Shown: piece after piece, positions 7,274 to 17,899 of the stretch
Layout: each line of letters starts with the position of its first letter
Numbering within the stretch: the first letter of the stretch is position 1
Source of the DNA: Rhodococcus sp. H36-A4
Lineage (GTDB): Bacteria > Actinomycetota > Actinomycetes > Mycobacteriales > Mycobacteriaceae
NCBI RefSeq assembly: GCF_027158005.1
Contig: NZ_JAPVLQ010000012.1
Coordinates: 1 to 44,443, forward strand
Direction: 5' to 3'
DNA: 44,443 nt
Position numbers and translations under genes: made by a program
The notes under the pieces: model-generated
Databases searched by the model: none
What the model was told of the DNA's origin: nothing
Seen by the model: only the letters and a program-made list of their open reading frames with translations

Positions 7274-8728
7274 TCAGCGGTAGCGGGTGTTGCACTGCTC
7301 GCGTCCGCCCAGCACTCCCGACCGGAATGCATCGACGCGAGAGAAGCCGCTGGGAAGCGTCACTCCATCGATGTCGCTGGCGGTCAATCCGTCGCTCAGC
7401 AGGCCGGAGACGGCCTCATCGAGGTCGCCAGGGGAGAGCCACACTTCCAACTCCGAAGTGCTGGTTCTGTTCTCGGCACTGAGGCCTGCGGTGATGACGC
7501 CGGCCAAGCAGGCCGATCGCAACGCAGTCTGCGGGTTGTCGAGCGGTTGGCCTGCCTCGTTCTGGACGGCAAGTGTGTATCGCGAAGCGAACAGCACATA
7601 TGCGCTGTAGTCGCCGGATACGTTGAGGGGAATGACGTCTCCGCGCCGTGGACGCTCGGCGGTGCCGAGCTCGGCGAGGGCGTCGACGTCCACGCCGATG
7701 GTGTTGGTCGAGGCGCAGTACGACACCGGCTCGGTCGAAGTGCCGTCCGGGCAATCGGTGTCCGACCCGTCGTAGGTGACAGTGGGTGGGTTCTGCAGTG
7801 TCAGCAGGCTTTCGAACGACCTGACGAATGCCTCCAGCGTCTCCACGGTAACCGGAAGCTCGCCGTCGTCGGCGGTGTTGCTGAACTGCTGAGGGAGATC
7901 CGCTCGGCGCGATTCGATTTCGGCTTCGTCGATCTCGGTACAGGCCGCCGCCCCGTCGGTGAAGCCGATCTGAACTGCGGTGACACGTTCGAAGGCGGTG
8001 CCGTGGACCGAATCTGGATCGTTGGGATCCACGTCGCGGACAGCGACGGTTGCGGCGAGTACGCCGTTGAGGCCGTCGGAGGTGTTAATGGTGAAATGTG
8101 CCGAATCCCCTTCGGCGACATGCCGAATAAAGGCACCAGCGAAGCAATCTGCCTGCTGCTCGGCGACGATCGTCGGGGTGTCCTCGCCGATCAGACCCGA
8201 CTGATACTGCACGGCATGACCGTATTCGTGTGCGATGACCATGACGACCGACATCGGACCGAAAGCGTCGATCAATGCGGGCAACAAAATCGTTCGATCC
8301 CACCCGATGGTGTCGTCGCGAGAGCAGTACGCAGCGTTGGGAATCCCGCCGGTCCGGTCCCCGCAGAACCTGATGCCCTCGTCCTCGTCCTCGCCTGCGT
8401 CCCAGGAAATGAGTGCCGACACAGGGGTGAAGGTGCCCTTGAACAGTTCCGGATAGATCTGCGACCAGTACCGCTGGATGTCGTCGATGGCGTCAGTGGC
8501 AAGAATGTCCGAATCCGTGCCCTCGGCATTGAGAACCTCGAGCGTCGAATTCGGAGCTCCCGGACGTGGCCCGCTCGGCCCATCCGTGACCGGCAGACCA
8601 GCCACGGTGAATGGGTTGTCGTATATCGACACTGCTCGGCCGTCGACCGAGGAGCCACATCCACTCACTACCAACATCGTGATCACGGCGGTCATCCACA
8701 GTGTGTGTCGGGTACGACCGCCACTCAT
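7274..8728 (-). CDS. Neutral zinc metalloprotease lipoprotein
   Basis: Protein of 484 residues. The N terminus is a lipoprotein signal: basic start, hydrophobic core (about 11-22) and a VSGC lipobox with Cys24 as the predicted lipidated residue, so it should be anchored outside the membrane. The peptidase domain has the zinc motif His167-Glu168-Tyr-Gly-His171 (AHEYGHAVQ) and a downstream EQQADCFAGAF where the third ligand is expected. This fits the putative neutral zinc metallopeptidase (YpfJ-like) family. Its ATG at 8728 abuts the glgB stop TGA at 8729-8731, so it is very likely translated from the glgE-glgB message. Its substrate is unknown, and the reason for its link with glucan genes is not visible. 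Confidence 0.88.
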   Translation of the reverse strand: MSGGRTRHTLWMTAVITMLVVSGCGSSVDGRAVSIYDNPFTVAGLPVTDGPSGPRPGAPNSTLEVLNAEGTDSDILATDAIDDIQRYWSQIYPELFKGTFTPVSALISWDAGEDEDEGIRFCGDRTGGIPNAAYCSRDDTIGWDRTILLPALIDAFGPMSVVMVIAHEYGHAVQYQSGLIGEDTPTIVAEQQADCFAGAFIRHVAEGDSAHFTINTSDGLNGVLAATVAVRDVDPNDPDSVHGTAFERVTAVQIGFTDGAAACTEIDEAEIESRRADLPQQFSNTADDGELPVTVETLEAFVRSFESLLTLQNPPTVTYDGSDTDCPDGTSTEPVSYCASTNTIGVDVDALAELGTAERPRRGDVIPLNVSGDYSAYVLFASRYTLAVQNEAGQPLDNPQTALRSACLAGVITAGLSAENRTSTSELEVWLSPGDLDEAVSGLLSDGLTASDIDGVTLPSGFSRVDAFRSGVLGGREQCNTRYR

Positions 8729-10933
8729 TCAACGCTCCAGTTTTATCCAAATCGCGCCATGGGCGGGAAGTGCCACCTCTGCAGACGACGGTCGACCATG
8801 CCACGAGTGCGATGTTGCGGTTACTTCTCCGAGATTGCCGATCCCCGAACCCCCGTAGGACTCTGCGTCCGTATTGAGGATCTCGATCCAGCGACCAGGC
8901 TCCGGTAGTCCGACACGATAGTCGCCGTGTACGACTCCGGAGAAGTTGAAGATACACGCGACTACAGATCCGTCCGCGCCATAGCGCAAGAAGCTGAGCA
9001 CGTTGTTCTCGGTGTCGTTGGCATCGATCCACGAATACCCGCTGGGGGACGTGTCCAGAGTCCAGAGAGCAGAGTTCGCCCGGTAGACGGAGTTCAGATC
9101 GCTGACCAAGTTCAGTACCCCGCGGTGCAGACCGTCGTCGTTGTTGTCGTCGAGCTGGTACCAGTCGAGCCCGCGCTCCTCGGACCACTCACGGGTCTGA
9201 CCGAATTCCTGGCCCATGAAGAGCAACTGCTTGCCGGGGTGCGCCCACATGTACGCGAGCAGACCGCGCATGCCCGCAGCCTTCGTGAAGTTGTCCCCAG
9301 GCATGCGTGACCACAACGTGCCTTTGCCGTGGACGACTTCGTCGTGACTGATCGGCAAGAGGTAATTCTCACTCCACGCGTACACCAACGAGAACGTGAT
9401 CTCGTGATGGTGAAAGCTGCGATGAATCGGATCGCGCCCGAGGAAGTCCAGCGTGTCGTGCATCCAGCCCATGTTCCACTTCATGTTGAACCCGAGGCCA
9501 CCGACACTGGTCGGACGGGTGACACCGGGCCACGCAGTGGACTCTTCGGCGACAGTGACGACGCCCCGGTGCTTCTTGTGCACTGTCGCGTTCATTTCCT
9601 GCAAAAATGACACCGCTTCGAGGTTCTCGCGGCCGCCGTAGATGTTCGGCGTCCACCCACCCTCGGGACGGGAGTAGTCGAGGTAGATCATGGATGCGAC
9701 AGCGTCGACGCGCAGTCCGTCGATGTGAAACTCGTCGAGCCAGTACAGCGCGTTGGCGACGAGGAAGTTCCGCACCTCGCGCCGACCGAAGTCGAAGACC
9801 AGCGTGCCCCAGTCGAGTTGCTCCCCGCGTTGAGGATCCCCGTGCTCATAGAGCGGGCCACCGTCGAAACGGGCCAATGCCCACTCGTCCTTCGGGAAGT
9901 GAGCCGGCACCCAGTCGACGAGGACGCCGATGCCTGACTCGTGCAGGTGATCGACGAAGAAGCGGAAATCGTCGGGGCTGCCGAACCGTGAAGTCGGGGC
10001 GTAGTAGGACGTCACCTGATAGCCCCAAGACCCACCGAACGGATGCTCGGCGACCGGCAACAATTCGACGTGAGTGAACCCGGTTTCGAGCATGTACTCG
10101 GCCAGCTGCACAGCCAATTGGCGATAGTCCAAGCCAGGACGCCAGGAGGCCAAGTGCACTTCGTAGACGCTCATAGGTGCCCGAGTCGGCTCGATCTCCG
10201 CCCGTGCTGCGAGCCAATCGTCGTCGGACCATTCGAACGTGGAACCGGCGACGACCGATCCGGTGGCAGGTGGAATCTCGGTGGCGAAAGCCATCGGGTC
10301 GGCCTTGTCACGCACGACACCGTCGGAACCGTGGACGCGATACTTGTAGATGGTTCCAGGTCCGACATCAGGAACGAACAGCTCCCAGACACCGGTCGAT
10401 CCGAGCGCACGCATGGGCCAACTCTGGCCCGACCACCCGTCGAAGCTTCCGACTACGGTCACGCCCGCGGCGGCCGGCGCCCATACGGCGAACGAGGTGC
10501 CGCTGACGTCGCCGTCCGGGGTGGTGTAATTCTGCTCGTGGGCACCGAGGATGTCCCACAGTCGCTCGTGCCTGCCCTCGCCGAACAGGTGCAGGTCCAG
10601 TTCTCCCAGCGTGGGGAGGAATCGGTATCCGTCGGCGGACTCCGCGGTGTATCCGCCGGGCCAGGTGACGACGAGTCGGTAGTCCATCAAATCGGTGAAC
10701 GGTACGACGACGCTGAACACGCCATGCGCAACATGGGTCAACTGATGGTCGACGCCGCCGATGCGCGCGATAACCGACTCTGCGTTCGGCTTGAGCGCAC
10801 GGATGGCCGTTCCGCCGGGCACTGGGTGCGCGCCGAGCACCGAGTGCGGATCGTAGTGTCTGCCTTGGGCGAGCAGTTCGAGATCATTGCTGCTCGGTGA
10901 GGCAATGTCGGTTGTCGTCGGCTTATCGGTCAC
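8729..10933 (-). CDS. glgB: 1,4-alpha-glucan branching enzyme GlgB
   Basis: GH13 branching enzyme of about 734 residues that creates alpha-1,6 branches in alpha-glucan. It has the N-terminal modules ([11 protein letters not shown], then [21 protein letters not shown]), a catalytic barrel and a C-terminal beta domain. The nucleophile is Asp410 in LRVDAVASM and the acid/base Glu463 in VAEESTAW; their 53-residue spacing equals that of E. coli Glg[12 protein letters not shown] supplies the transition-state residues. I placed the start at the GTG at 10933, which has a GGG-rich ribosome site. An in-frame GTG at 10948 would overlap the glgE stop by four bases (GTGA), which also suits translational coupling. 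Confidence 0.95.
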   Translation of the reverse strand: MTDKPTTTDIASPSSNDLELLAQGRHYDPHSVLGAHPVPGGTAIRALKPNAESVIARIGGVDHQLTHVAHGVFSVVVPFTDLMDYRLVVTWPGGYTAESADGYRFLPTLGELDLHLFGEGRHERLWDILGAHEQNYTTPDGDVSGTSFAVWAPAAAGVTVVGSFDGWSGQSWPMRALGSTGVWELFVPDVGPGTIYKYRVHGSDGVVRDKADPMAFATEIPPATGSVVAGSTFEWSDDDWLAARAEIEPTRAPMSVYEVHLASWRPGLDYRQLAVQLAEYMLETGFTHVELLPVAEHPFGGSWGYQVTSYYAPTSRFGSPDDFRFFVDHLHESGIGVLVDWVPAHFPKDEWALARFDGGPLYEHGDPQRGEQLDWGTLVFDFGRREVRNFLVANALYWLDEFHIDGLRVDAVASMIYLDYSRPEGGWTPNIYGGRENLEAVSFLQEMNATVHKKHRGVVTVAEESTAWPGVTRPTSVGGLGFNMKWNMGWMHDTLDFLGRDPIHRSFHHHEITFSLVYAWSENYLLPISHDEVVHGKGTLWSRMPGDNFTKAAGMRGLLAYMWAHPGKQLLFMGQEFGQTREWSEERGLDWYQLDDNNDDGLHRGVLNLVSDLNSVYRANSALWTLDTSPSGYSWIDANDTENNVLSFLRYGADGSVVACIFNFSGVVHGDYRVGLPEPGRWIEILNTDAESYGGSGIGNLGEVTATSHSWHGRPSSAEVALPAHGAIWIKLER

Positions 10934-10944
10934 GATTTTCCCAC

Positions 10945-12954
10945 TCACTTCCGGTTGCCGCGGTATGCCAGTTCGAGCCGTGCCGGATACGGAATCGGCG
11001 GTAGCGCCAAGATGTGCGCCACTGACTTCCACGGTTCCAATCTGACGAAATTGGTCTGTCCCCAATTGAATTGCTGGCCACTGACTTCGTCGGTGACGGT
11101 GAGGCTGTCATGCCAGTCGTGTCCGAGTTCAGGCATGTCCAACCAGATGGTGCCTTCTTCCGGTCCGAACGGATCGAGGTTGATCACCACGAGTACCGAG
11201 TCGCCGGTGACCGGGTCGAACTTCGAATAGGCGATCAGCGCGTCGTTGTCGACATGATGAAAATGTATGTTGCGCAACTGTTGTAGAGCCGGGTGCGCCC
11301 GTCTGATCGAATTAAGCGTCGCCAACCACGGCTCCAAAGATTCTCCTCGGGCCAGTGCGCCCTCGAAATCTCGGGGACGGAGTTGGTACTTCTCCGAGTC
11401 GAGATACTCCTCGCTGCCCGGACGCACGGCTTGGTGCTCGTACAGTTCGTAGCCCGAGTACACACCCCACGTGGGCGACAGGGTTGCCGCCAGTGCAGCA
11501 CGAAGCGCGAACATTCCGGGTCCGCCGGTCTGGAGGCTTTCGTGAAGGATGTCCGGGGTGTTGACGAACAGATTCGGCCTCGCATCGTCTGCGCGTCGGG
11601 CATGCTCCTCGGCGAACTCGGTGAGCTCCCACTTGGCAACCCGCCACGTGAAGTACGTGTAGGACTGAGTGAAGCCGCGCTTGGCCAACCCGTACATTCG
11701 CGCAGGCCTGGTGAAAGCCTCGGCGAGGAACAGCACCTCCGGATGAGACTTCTTGATCTCGGCGATGAGCCATTCCCAGAAATCCGGTGGCTTGGTATGT
11801 GGATTGTCCACTCGGAAGATTTTGACTCCCAGCGCAATCCAATGTCGAGTGACGCGCAGAACCTCGTTGTAGATGCCGCGGCGATCGTTGTCGAAGTTGA
11901 TCGGATAGATGTCCTGGTACTTCTTCGGGGGATTCTCGGCGTAGGCGATCGTGCCGTCGGGAAGGACGGTGAACCACTCTGGATGGGTAGCCGCCCACGG
12001 GTGGTCCGGGGCTGCCTGGAGCGCCAAATCGATAGCGACCTCGAGGTCGAGTGCCTCGGCTGCCTCCACGAACGCCCGAAAGTCGTCTGCGGTACCGAGC
12101 TCGGGATGGATCGCGTCGTGCCCGCCGTCTTTGGATCCGATCGCCCAGGGGGAACCGACGTCGTGCGGCGCCGGGGTCAGCGTGTTGTTCGGTCCTTTCC
12201 TGTTGATCTCGCCGATCGGATGGATCGGCGGAAGGTAGACGACATCGAACCCCATGCCGGCAATGCGGGGGAGTTGTTCGATAGATGTGGCGAACGTGCC
12301 GTGACGCGGTGTTCCGTCTTCGTTCCATCCACCTGTCGACCGGGGAAAGAACTCGTACCAGGCACCGTTGAGCGCGCGGTTGCGGTCCACCCATACGTTG
12401 ATGGCGGGGGAGCGCGTCACCAGTTCGCGCAGCGGGTACTGGTGTAGAAGATCTGCCACTGCCGGTGTGAATGCCGAGGCGACGCGAGCCGGAAGCTGAC
12501 GGTCGGTGTCTCGCAGCGCACTGACGACGTCGACGAGAAGCGCTCGTTCCTCGCTGGGCACACCTTTGGCGGCACGCTCGAATACCCGTGCACCGATTTC
12601 CAAGTCGTTGGCCAGCTCGGTGGCGCTCTGACCCACACCCAGTTTGGCTTCGAGTGCATGCTTCCACGTCGCGACGGGATCGCTCCACGCCTCGATTCGG
12701 CAGATCCAGTAACCGGGGGTGCTCGGAGTGAAGACTGCGTCGAACGAATCGGGTTCGCTGCCCGGGGTCATGGTGATGCGCAGTGGGGTCCGAATTCCGG
12801 GGCCACGAACGGCGAGTGTTGCGGCCACCGCGTCGTGACCTTCTCGCCACACATCCGCCGAAACCGGAAATGCTTCGCCTACCACCGCTTTCACGGGGTA
12901 TTTTCCGGTGCTCGTGTCTGGAAGGACATTGTCGATACCGAGTCGACCTGTCAC
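10945..12954 (-). CDS. glgE: Alpha-1,4-glucan:maltose-1-phosphate maltosyltransferase GlgE
   Basis: Protein of 669 residues of subfamily GH13_3. GlgE extends alpha-1,4-glucans with maltosyl units from maltose-1-phosphate and is the key step of the trehalose-to-glucan route. The nucleophile is Asp383 in [10 protein letters not shown] and the acid/base Glu412 in FLAEAFTRP, 29 residues apart as in the Streptomyces enzyme. [18 protein letters not shown] and [21 protein letters not shown] are family signatures. It is the first gene of a tightly packed glgE-glgB-protease operon and is divergent from glgP. The start is a GTG at 12954. The TreS and Pep2 partners that make maltose-1-phosphate are not in this window. 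Confidence 0.96.
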   Translation of the reverse strand: MTGRLGIDNVLPDTSTGKYPVKAVVGEAFPVSADVWREGHDAVAATLAVRGPGIRTPLRITMTPGSEPDSFDAVFTPSTPGYWICRIEAWSDPVATWKHALEAKLGVGQSATELANDLEIGARVFERAAKGVPSEERALLVDVVSALRDTDRQLPARVASAFTPAVADLLHQYPLRELVTRSPAINVWVDRNRALNGAWYEFFPRSTGGWNEDGTPRHGTFATSIEQLPRIAGMGFDVVYLPPIHPIGEINRKGPNNTLTPAPHDVGSPWAIGSKDGGHDAIHPELGTADDFRAFVEAAEALDLEVAIDLALQAAPDHPWAATHPEWFTVLPDGTIAYAENPPKKYQDIYPINFDNDRRGIYNEVLRVTRHWIALGVKIFRVDNPHTKPPDFWEWLIAEIKKSHPEVLFLAEAFTRPARMYGLAKRGFTQSYTYFTWRVAKWELTEFAEEHARRADDARPNLFVNTPDILHESLQTGGPGMFALRAALAATLSPTWGVYSGYELYEHQAVRPGSEEYLDSEKYQLRPRDFEGALARGESLEPWLATLNSIRRAHPALQQLRNIHFHHVDNDALIAYSKFDPVTGDSVLVVINLDPFGPEEGTIWLDMPELGHDWHDSLTVTDEVSGQQFNWGQTNFVRLEPWKSVAHILALPPIPYPARLELAYRGNRK

Positions 12955-13174
12955 TTCACACTCCGTTCTTCGCTCCGTTCGGCCGGTCGCATCGCGTGCG
13001 ACGGCCGACTAACTGATGGTCGGCGTGCTCTCGTGAACAACCGTAGTGCAGACGGCGACGCTGTGCCTGTGTCAGCGGCCTCCATCGGCGATTTTCGGTC
13101 GTCCGTCGGTCGTTCCCCGCCGGTAGCACCGGCGAGTCCGGCCATGGACGGACAACGTGGGTAGTGTTCGTTTC
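12955..13174. promoter_or_regulatory. Divergent glgE/glgP promoter region with two inverted repeats
   Basis: 220 bases separate the divergent glucan genes. A near-perfect palindrome lies at 12981-13006 (GTCGCA and TGCGAC arms extended by GGCC, one bulged G). A perfect one lies at 13118-13134 (CGCCGGT, AGC, ACCGGCG), 40 bases before the glgP start. Either could be an operator or an RNA hairpin in the leader. No consensus promoter boxes are evident. Confidence 0.5.
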
Positions 13175-15754
13175 GTGAAAGCCTTGCGTCGGTTCACTGT
13201 CCGAGCCCACTTGCCCGAGCGTCTGAATGCCCTAGCGGAGCTTTCGACAAACCTCCGCTGGTCGTGGCACCCACCTACCCAACAACTCGTCGAGGAGATC
13301 GACCCAGCGCTCTGGGTCGAACTCGACCGCGATCCCATCGCTCTGCTCGGAGCGGTCGCGCCGAAGCGCCTGGAAGAACTTGCAGACGATCCGACTTTCG
13401 TCGACCGCCTTGCGGTAGTGTCCGGCGATCTGTCGGACTACCTGACTCGTCCACTCTGGTTCCAGAAGAAGCAACGCACCGATTCTTCGCTGCCCACCGG
13501 CATCGGTTACTTCTCGATGGAGTTCGGTGTCAGCGAGGTCCTGCCCAACTACTCGGGCGGACTCGGCATCCTTGCGGGCGACCATCTCAAAGCTGCGTCC
13601 GACTTGGGTCTGCCGTTGATCGGAGTGGGCCTTCTCTACCGATCCGGATACTTTCGGCAGTCACTGACCGCCGACGGATGGCAGTCCGAGCGCTACCCAT
13701 CGCTCGATCCACAAGGGCTGCCGCTGCGTCTGCTCACCGACTCCTCCGATGCACCGGTCCTCATTCACGTGTCGATGCCGGGAGAGCGGGTTCTGCGAGC
13801 TCGGGTATGGATCGCGCAGGTCGGACGCGTCCCCTTGCTGTTGTTGGACTCGGATATTTCGGACAACGATCCGGAACTTCGAGGCGTGACCGATCGCCTG
13901 TACGGCGGAGACCAGGATCACCGCATCAAGCAGGAGATTCTGGCCGGAATCGGCGGGGTACGTGCCATTCGTGCGTACACGCACGCCCACGGCTTGCCGG
14001 ACCCCGAGGTGTTCCACATGAACGAGGGGCACGCAGGGTTCCTCGGTGCCGAACGCATCCGCGAACTCGTCACCGGCGAAGGATTGGACTTCGACTCCGC
14101 GCTTGCATCGGTGCGAGCAGGAACCGTGTTCACCACCCACACACCGGTGCCTGCCGGCATCGACCGGTTTCCGGCCGATCTGGTCCGGCACTACTTCGGC
14201 AGCGACGCTTCCGCCGACTCGGCCTTGCTGCCGGGTTTGCCGATGGACCGCATTCTGGCGCTGGGCGGTGAGCCCGACCGGTCGGTGTTCAACATGGCGC
14301 ACATGGGCCTTCGTCTGGGCCAACGTGCCAACGGTGTCTCGAAGCTGCACGGGATCGTCAGCCGGGGCATGTTCAACGATCTGTGGCGCGGATTCGACGT
14401 ATCGGAGGTACCGATCGGCTCGGTCACCAATGGTGTTCACGCACCCACCTGGGCCGCGCGCGAGTGGATGGAGCTGGCAAACGACACCGTCGGTGCCGAT
14501 GCGCTGGAGGAAGCACGCGGCTGGGAACAGTTGCAGAACGTCCCGTCCGAAAAACTGTGGTCGACGCGAAACGATCTTCGGGGTCAACTCGTCGACGAAG
14601 TTCGCCGTCGTGTGCATCGATCGTGTGTGGAGCGAGGCTCGACCGAGGCTGAACTGGGTTGGACCTCAGGGGTTTTCGATCCGAACGTATTGACGGTCGG
14701 ATTCGCGAGACGAGTGCCGACGTACAAGCGTCTGACGTTGATGCTGCGCGAACCGGAACGGCTGAAGAGGCTTCTGCTCGATCCGGACCGTCCAGTGCAA
14801 TTGGTGGTTGCTGGAAAATCCCATCCCGCGGACGACGGTGGCAAGGCCCTCATCCAGCAGATAGTTCGGTTCGCCGATGCCGCAGATGTTCGCCATCGCA
14901 TCGTGTTCCTACCGGACTACGACATGTCGATGGCTCGATACCTCTACTGGGGCTGCGACGTCTGGCTCAACAACCCACTTCGCCCACTCGAAGCCTGCGG
15001 AACCTCGGGCATGAAGTCTGCGTTGAACGGCGGCCTCAACCTGTCCATCCGCGACGGATGGTGGGACGAGATGTACGACGGCGAGAACGGTTGGGCCATA
15101 CCGACTGCCGACGGCGTGACGGACGAGAGCCGCCGCGACGACCTCGAAGCTTCGGCGCTCTACGAGTTGCTGGAGCAGTCGGTGTTGCCCAAATTCTACG
15201 ACCGCACCGACGGTGTGCCGACTCGCTGGATCGAGATGGTTCGCCACACCCTCGAGCATCTGGGGCCGAAGGTGCTGGCGTCGAGGATGGTTCGTGACTA
15301 CACGCTCGGTTACTACGCTCCGGCCGCGACCGCGGCGCGCACAGTCGACCGCGACGAGTACGCAGGCGCGAAGGACGTCGCAGCGTATCGCCGACGGGTC
15401 GAGGACGCGTGGCATTCCGTCGAGGTCGTCCAGGTCGACAGCGAAGGTTTGCCCGACACCCCGGTTATCGGCGCGAAGCTCACCTTGCGGGCGTACGTCC
15501 GACTTGGAGGTCTTTCGCCGTCGGACGTCGTCGTTCAGGCTGTGCTCGGCCGGGTTACCGACGACGAGGATCTGACCGATACCAGAACGGTGGCGATGAC
15601 GCATTCAGGAACGGACTCGCTCGGGGAGGTCTTCGAGACCGACACAGCTCTGCCGGTCAGCGGGGCAGTCGGTTACACCGTCCGGGTGCTGCCGCACCAT
15701 CCATTGTTGGCCGGTGATGCCGAACTGGGTCTGGTGAAATCGCCGAATCCGTAA
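13175..15754 (+). CDS. glgP: Alpha-glucan phosphorylase GlgP
   Basis: GT35 phosphorylase of 859 residues that releases or adds glucose-1-phosphate at alpha-1,4-glucan ends. It belongs to the long actinobacterial branch that begins KALRRFTVRAHLPERL, like Rv1328. Recognisable parts are the substrate-side motif NYSGGLGILAGDHLK, the FTTHTPVPAGIDRF segment, RRVPTYKRLTL and the pyridoxal-phosphate site EACGTSGMKSALNGG with Lys614. The last roughly 110 residues form an immunoglobulin-like tail typical of this branch. The GTG at 13175 matches the mycobacterial start; an upstream in-frame GTG at 13157 is possible. Confidence 0.95.
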   Translation: MKALRRFTVRAHLPERLNALAELSTNLRWSWHPPTQQLVEEIDPALWVELDRDPIALLGAVAPKRLEELADDPTFVDRLAVVSGDLSDYLTRPLWFQKKQRTDSSLPTGIGYFSMEFGVSEVLPNYSGGLGILAGDHLKAASDLGLPLIGVGLLYRSGYFRQSLTADGWQSERYPSLDPQGLPLRLLTDSSDAPVLIHVSMPGERVLRARVWIAQVGRVPLLLLDSDISDNDPELRGVTDRLYGGDQDHRIKQEILAGIGGVRAIRAYTHAHGLPDPEVFHMNEGHAGFLGAERIRELVTGEGLDFDSALASVRAGTVFTTHTPVPAGIDRFPADLVRHYFGSDASADSALLPGLPMDRILALGGEPDRSVFNMAHMGLRLGQRANGVSKLHGIVSRGMFNDLWRGFDVSEVPIGSVTNGVHAPTWAAREWMELANDTVGADALEEARGWEQLQNVPSEKLWSTRNDLRGQLVDEVRRRVHRSCVERGSTEAELGWTSGVFDPNVLTVGFARRVPTYKRLTLMLREPERLKRLLLDPDRPVQLVVAGKSHPADDGGKALIQQIVRFADAADVRHRIVFLPDYDMSMARYLYWGCDVWLNNPLRPLEACGTSGMKSALNGGLNLSIRDGWWDEMYDGENGWAIPTADGVTDESRRDDLEASALYELLEQSVLPKFYDRTDGVPTRWIEMVRHTLEHLGPKVLASRMVRDYTLGYYAPAATAARTVDRDEYAGAKDVAAYRRRVEDAWHSVEVVQVDSEGLPDTPVIGAKLTLRAYVRLGGLSPSDVVVQAVLGRVTDDEDLTDTRTVAMTHSGTDSLGEVFETDTALPVSGAVGYTVRVLPHHPLLAGDAELGLVKSPNP

Positions 15755-15778
15755 CCCGCCTCGGTTCTGCGAAGGTGG

Positions 15779-17827
15779 CTACCTTCCGGAAAGCCGGATG
15801 AGAGCTTTGCGCACTACCTCAGGGTCGGACGTCTCCCAGAACGGGGGAAGCGAGGCCCTGAGGTAGCCGCCGTAGCGAGCCGTCGCAAGTCGTGGGTCGA
15901 GCATGGCGACGACGCCTCTGTCGTCGACGCTGCGCAGCAACCGGCCGACGCCCTGTGCGAGCAGGAGCGCGGCATGATTGGCGGCGACCGAGAGAAAGCC
16001 GTTGCCGCCACGGGACTCCACTGCCTGTTGCCGGGCCACCAGTAGCGGGTCGTCCGGTCTGGGGAACGGGATCCGATCCAGGATCACCAGGCTGAGCGAT
16101 GGACCGGGAACGTCCACTCCTTGCCATAGCGACAGGGTGCCGAAGAGCGAGGTTGCTTCGTCCTCGGCGAACTTGGTGACCAACGCGCCCGTGGAGTCGT
16201 CGCCCTGGCACAGGATCGGTGTGTCCAGTCGCTCGCGCATCGCCTCGGCGGCCGTCTTCGCCGCACGCATCGAGGAGAACAAGCCAAGTGTCCGGCCACC
16301 AGCAGCACTGACCAGTGCCTCGATCTCGTCCAAGTACTCGGCGGACAAGCCGTCACGGCCGGGAGGCGAAAGATGTTTGGCCACATACAGGATGCCGGCC
16401 TTCGCATGGTCGAACGGGGACCCGACGTCGAGCGAATTCCAATAAATCGACGCGGTGTCGGACGGTGGCTGCGCGCCCGACGCCATAGCAGTGTCGCTGC
16501 GTGCGGAATTCTGGGCCGGAAGACCCCAATTGATGGCGAGTCCGTCGAACGAACCGCCGACCGTCAGCGTCGCCGAAGTCAACACCACGGTCGACTCGGC
16601 GAAGAGTCGGCTGCGCAGTAGACCCCCGACCGACAGCGGCGCTATTCGGACGGTGCGTTTGACGTTCCCGCGGAAGTCGTCGACTGCATGCCAGACGACG
16701 TCCTTACGTTTGGCCGGGTCCGGTTCGTCGAAGGCGGTGAGTACCCTTACCGCGCTGTCGTGGACTTCGTCGATGGCCACGAGGGCTGCATTGCGCGCGG
16801 CGGCCGCCTCCGGGTCCGAGGCCGCCATGCTCTGCTTCTGCGGACCGATCGCGGTACGAACGGCCCAGGCAGAGTCACGAACAGAGGCCAGGGCAGGTCC
16901 CACCCCGTCCGGGAGAGCCGACCATCGGCCGGGCGGGAGGCTGTCGAGAATCTCAGCCCAGTTGTCCGCCGCGCCGTCGAGTGCGTCGACGATCTCCTCC
17001 TCGATCAGCTTGGAGCACCGGCGAGCAGCAGCGGTGACCGTGGCGGCAGACAGTTCCGAAGTGGCGACGCCGGTGACTCGATCGACGAGTTCGTGCGCTT
17101 CGTCGATGACCACCACGTCGTGCTCGGGAAGAATTTGGATTCCGGTGATGGCATCGATGGCCAGCAGCGCGTGGTTGGTGACCACGACGTCCACCTGTGA
17201 CGCTTCGGTGCGTGCGCGCTCGGCGAAGCAGTCCTCGCCGACGGGGCATCGAGACTTGCCGAGGCATTCACGTGCGGTGACGCTGACCTGCCGCCATGCC
17301 TGATCGCTGACCCCGGGGACGACGTCGTCACGGTCGCCGGTATCGGTGTCGGAGGACCACTGCGTGAGCCGGACGACCTCGCGGCCGAGGCGGGAGATGG
17401 CGAACGCGTCGAAGAGTTCGGCGTCGGGCTTCTCCTCGGATGCTCCGGTGTGAATCTTGTTCATGCACAGATAGTTGTTGCGGCCCTTGAGTATTGCGAA
17501 CTTCGGCCGCCTGCCGATTGCATCCTTCAGTGCATCCGCCAGCCGTGGAAGGTCACGGTCCACGAGCTGACGTTGCAACGCGATGGTTGCCGTCGAGACA
17601 ACCACGGTGCGGCCGGACTCGACAGCATGTCTGATGCTCGGCACAAGGTACGCCAGCGATTTACCGGTTCCGGTCCCAGCCTGCACGGCCAGGTGCTCCC
17701 CTGTGTCGATCGAGTGCGCGACGGCCGATGCCATCGTGAGCTGATTGCTGCGTTCCTTGCCTCCCAGCGAGTGCACCGCGACCTTCAGTAGGGCGGGAAC
17801 TGTGGGGAGCTCGGTCTTCGACGGCAC
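15779..17827 (-). CDS. dinG: DinG-type ATP-dependent DNA helicase
   Basis: Superfamily 2 helicase of 682 residues in the XPD/DinG group, which unwinds DNA 5' to 3' and clears R-loops and unusual structures. Walker A is AGTGTGKS (50-57) and the Walker B box is DEAH (242-245). Four cysteines, Cys121, Cys188, Cys194 and Cys200, lie in the spacing expected for the 4Fe-4S domain (LCMNK, then ECLGKSRCPVGEDC). The C-terminal motif VGRLLRS is present near 645. Position equals Rv1329c. It converges with glgP (24-base gap) and starts at a GTG 72 bases after the end of pncB, so the two may share a transcript. Confidence 0.93.
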   Translation of the reverse strand: MPSKTELPTVPALLKVAVHSLGGKERSNQLTMASAVAHSIDTGEHLAVQAGTGTGKSLAYLVPSIRHAVESGRTVVVSTATIALQRQLVDRDLPRLADALKDAIGRRPKFAILKGRNNYLCMNKIHTGASEEKPDAELFDAFAISRLGREVVRLTQWSSDTDTGDRDDVVPGVSDQAWRQVSVTARECLGKSRCPVGEDCFAERARTEASQVDVVVTNHALLAIDAITGIQILPEHDVVVIDEAHELVDRVTGVATSELSAATVTAAARRCSKLIEEEIVDALDGAADNWAEILDSLPPGRWSALPDGVGPALASVRDSAWAVRTAIGPQKQSMAASDPEAAAARNAALVAIDEVHDSAVRVLTAFDEPDPAKRKDVVWHAVDDFRGNVKRTVRIAPLSVGGLLRSRLFAESTVVLTSATLTVGGSFDGLAINWGLPAQNSARSDTAMASGAQPPSDTASIYWNSLDVGSPFDHAKAGILYVAKHLSPPGRDGLSAEYLDEIEALVSAAGGRTLGLFSSMRAAKTAAEAMRERLDTPILCQGDDSTGALVTKFAEDEATSLFGTLSLWQGVDVPGPSLSLVILDRIPFPRPDDPLLVARQQAVESRGGNGFLSVAANHAALLLAQGVGRLLRSVDDRGVVAMLDPRLATARYGGYLRASLPPFWETSDPEVVRKALIRLSGR

Positions 17828-17899
17828 CGCAGAAGACTACTGCCACTCACCGACCGGATGCGTCATCGACACCGTCCGGCGACAGCCGCGGGCGAAGGT

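Noticed and set aside
7547..8908. 453-codon plus-strand frame across the metalloprotease and the end of glgB
   Set aside because: Opposite to two convincing genes and spanning their junction; no family features.
11312..12850. 512-codon open frame antisense to or out of frame with glgE
   Set aside because: Arg/Pro/Ser-rich composition typical of shadow frames in high-GC DNA; no motif.
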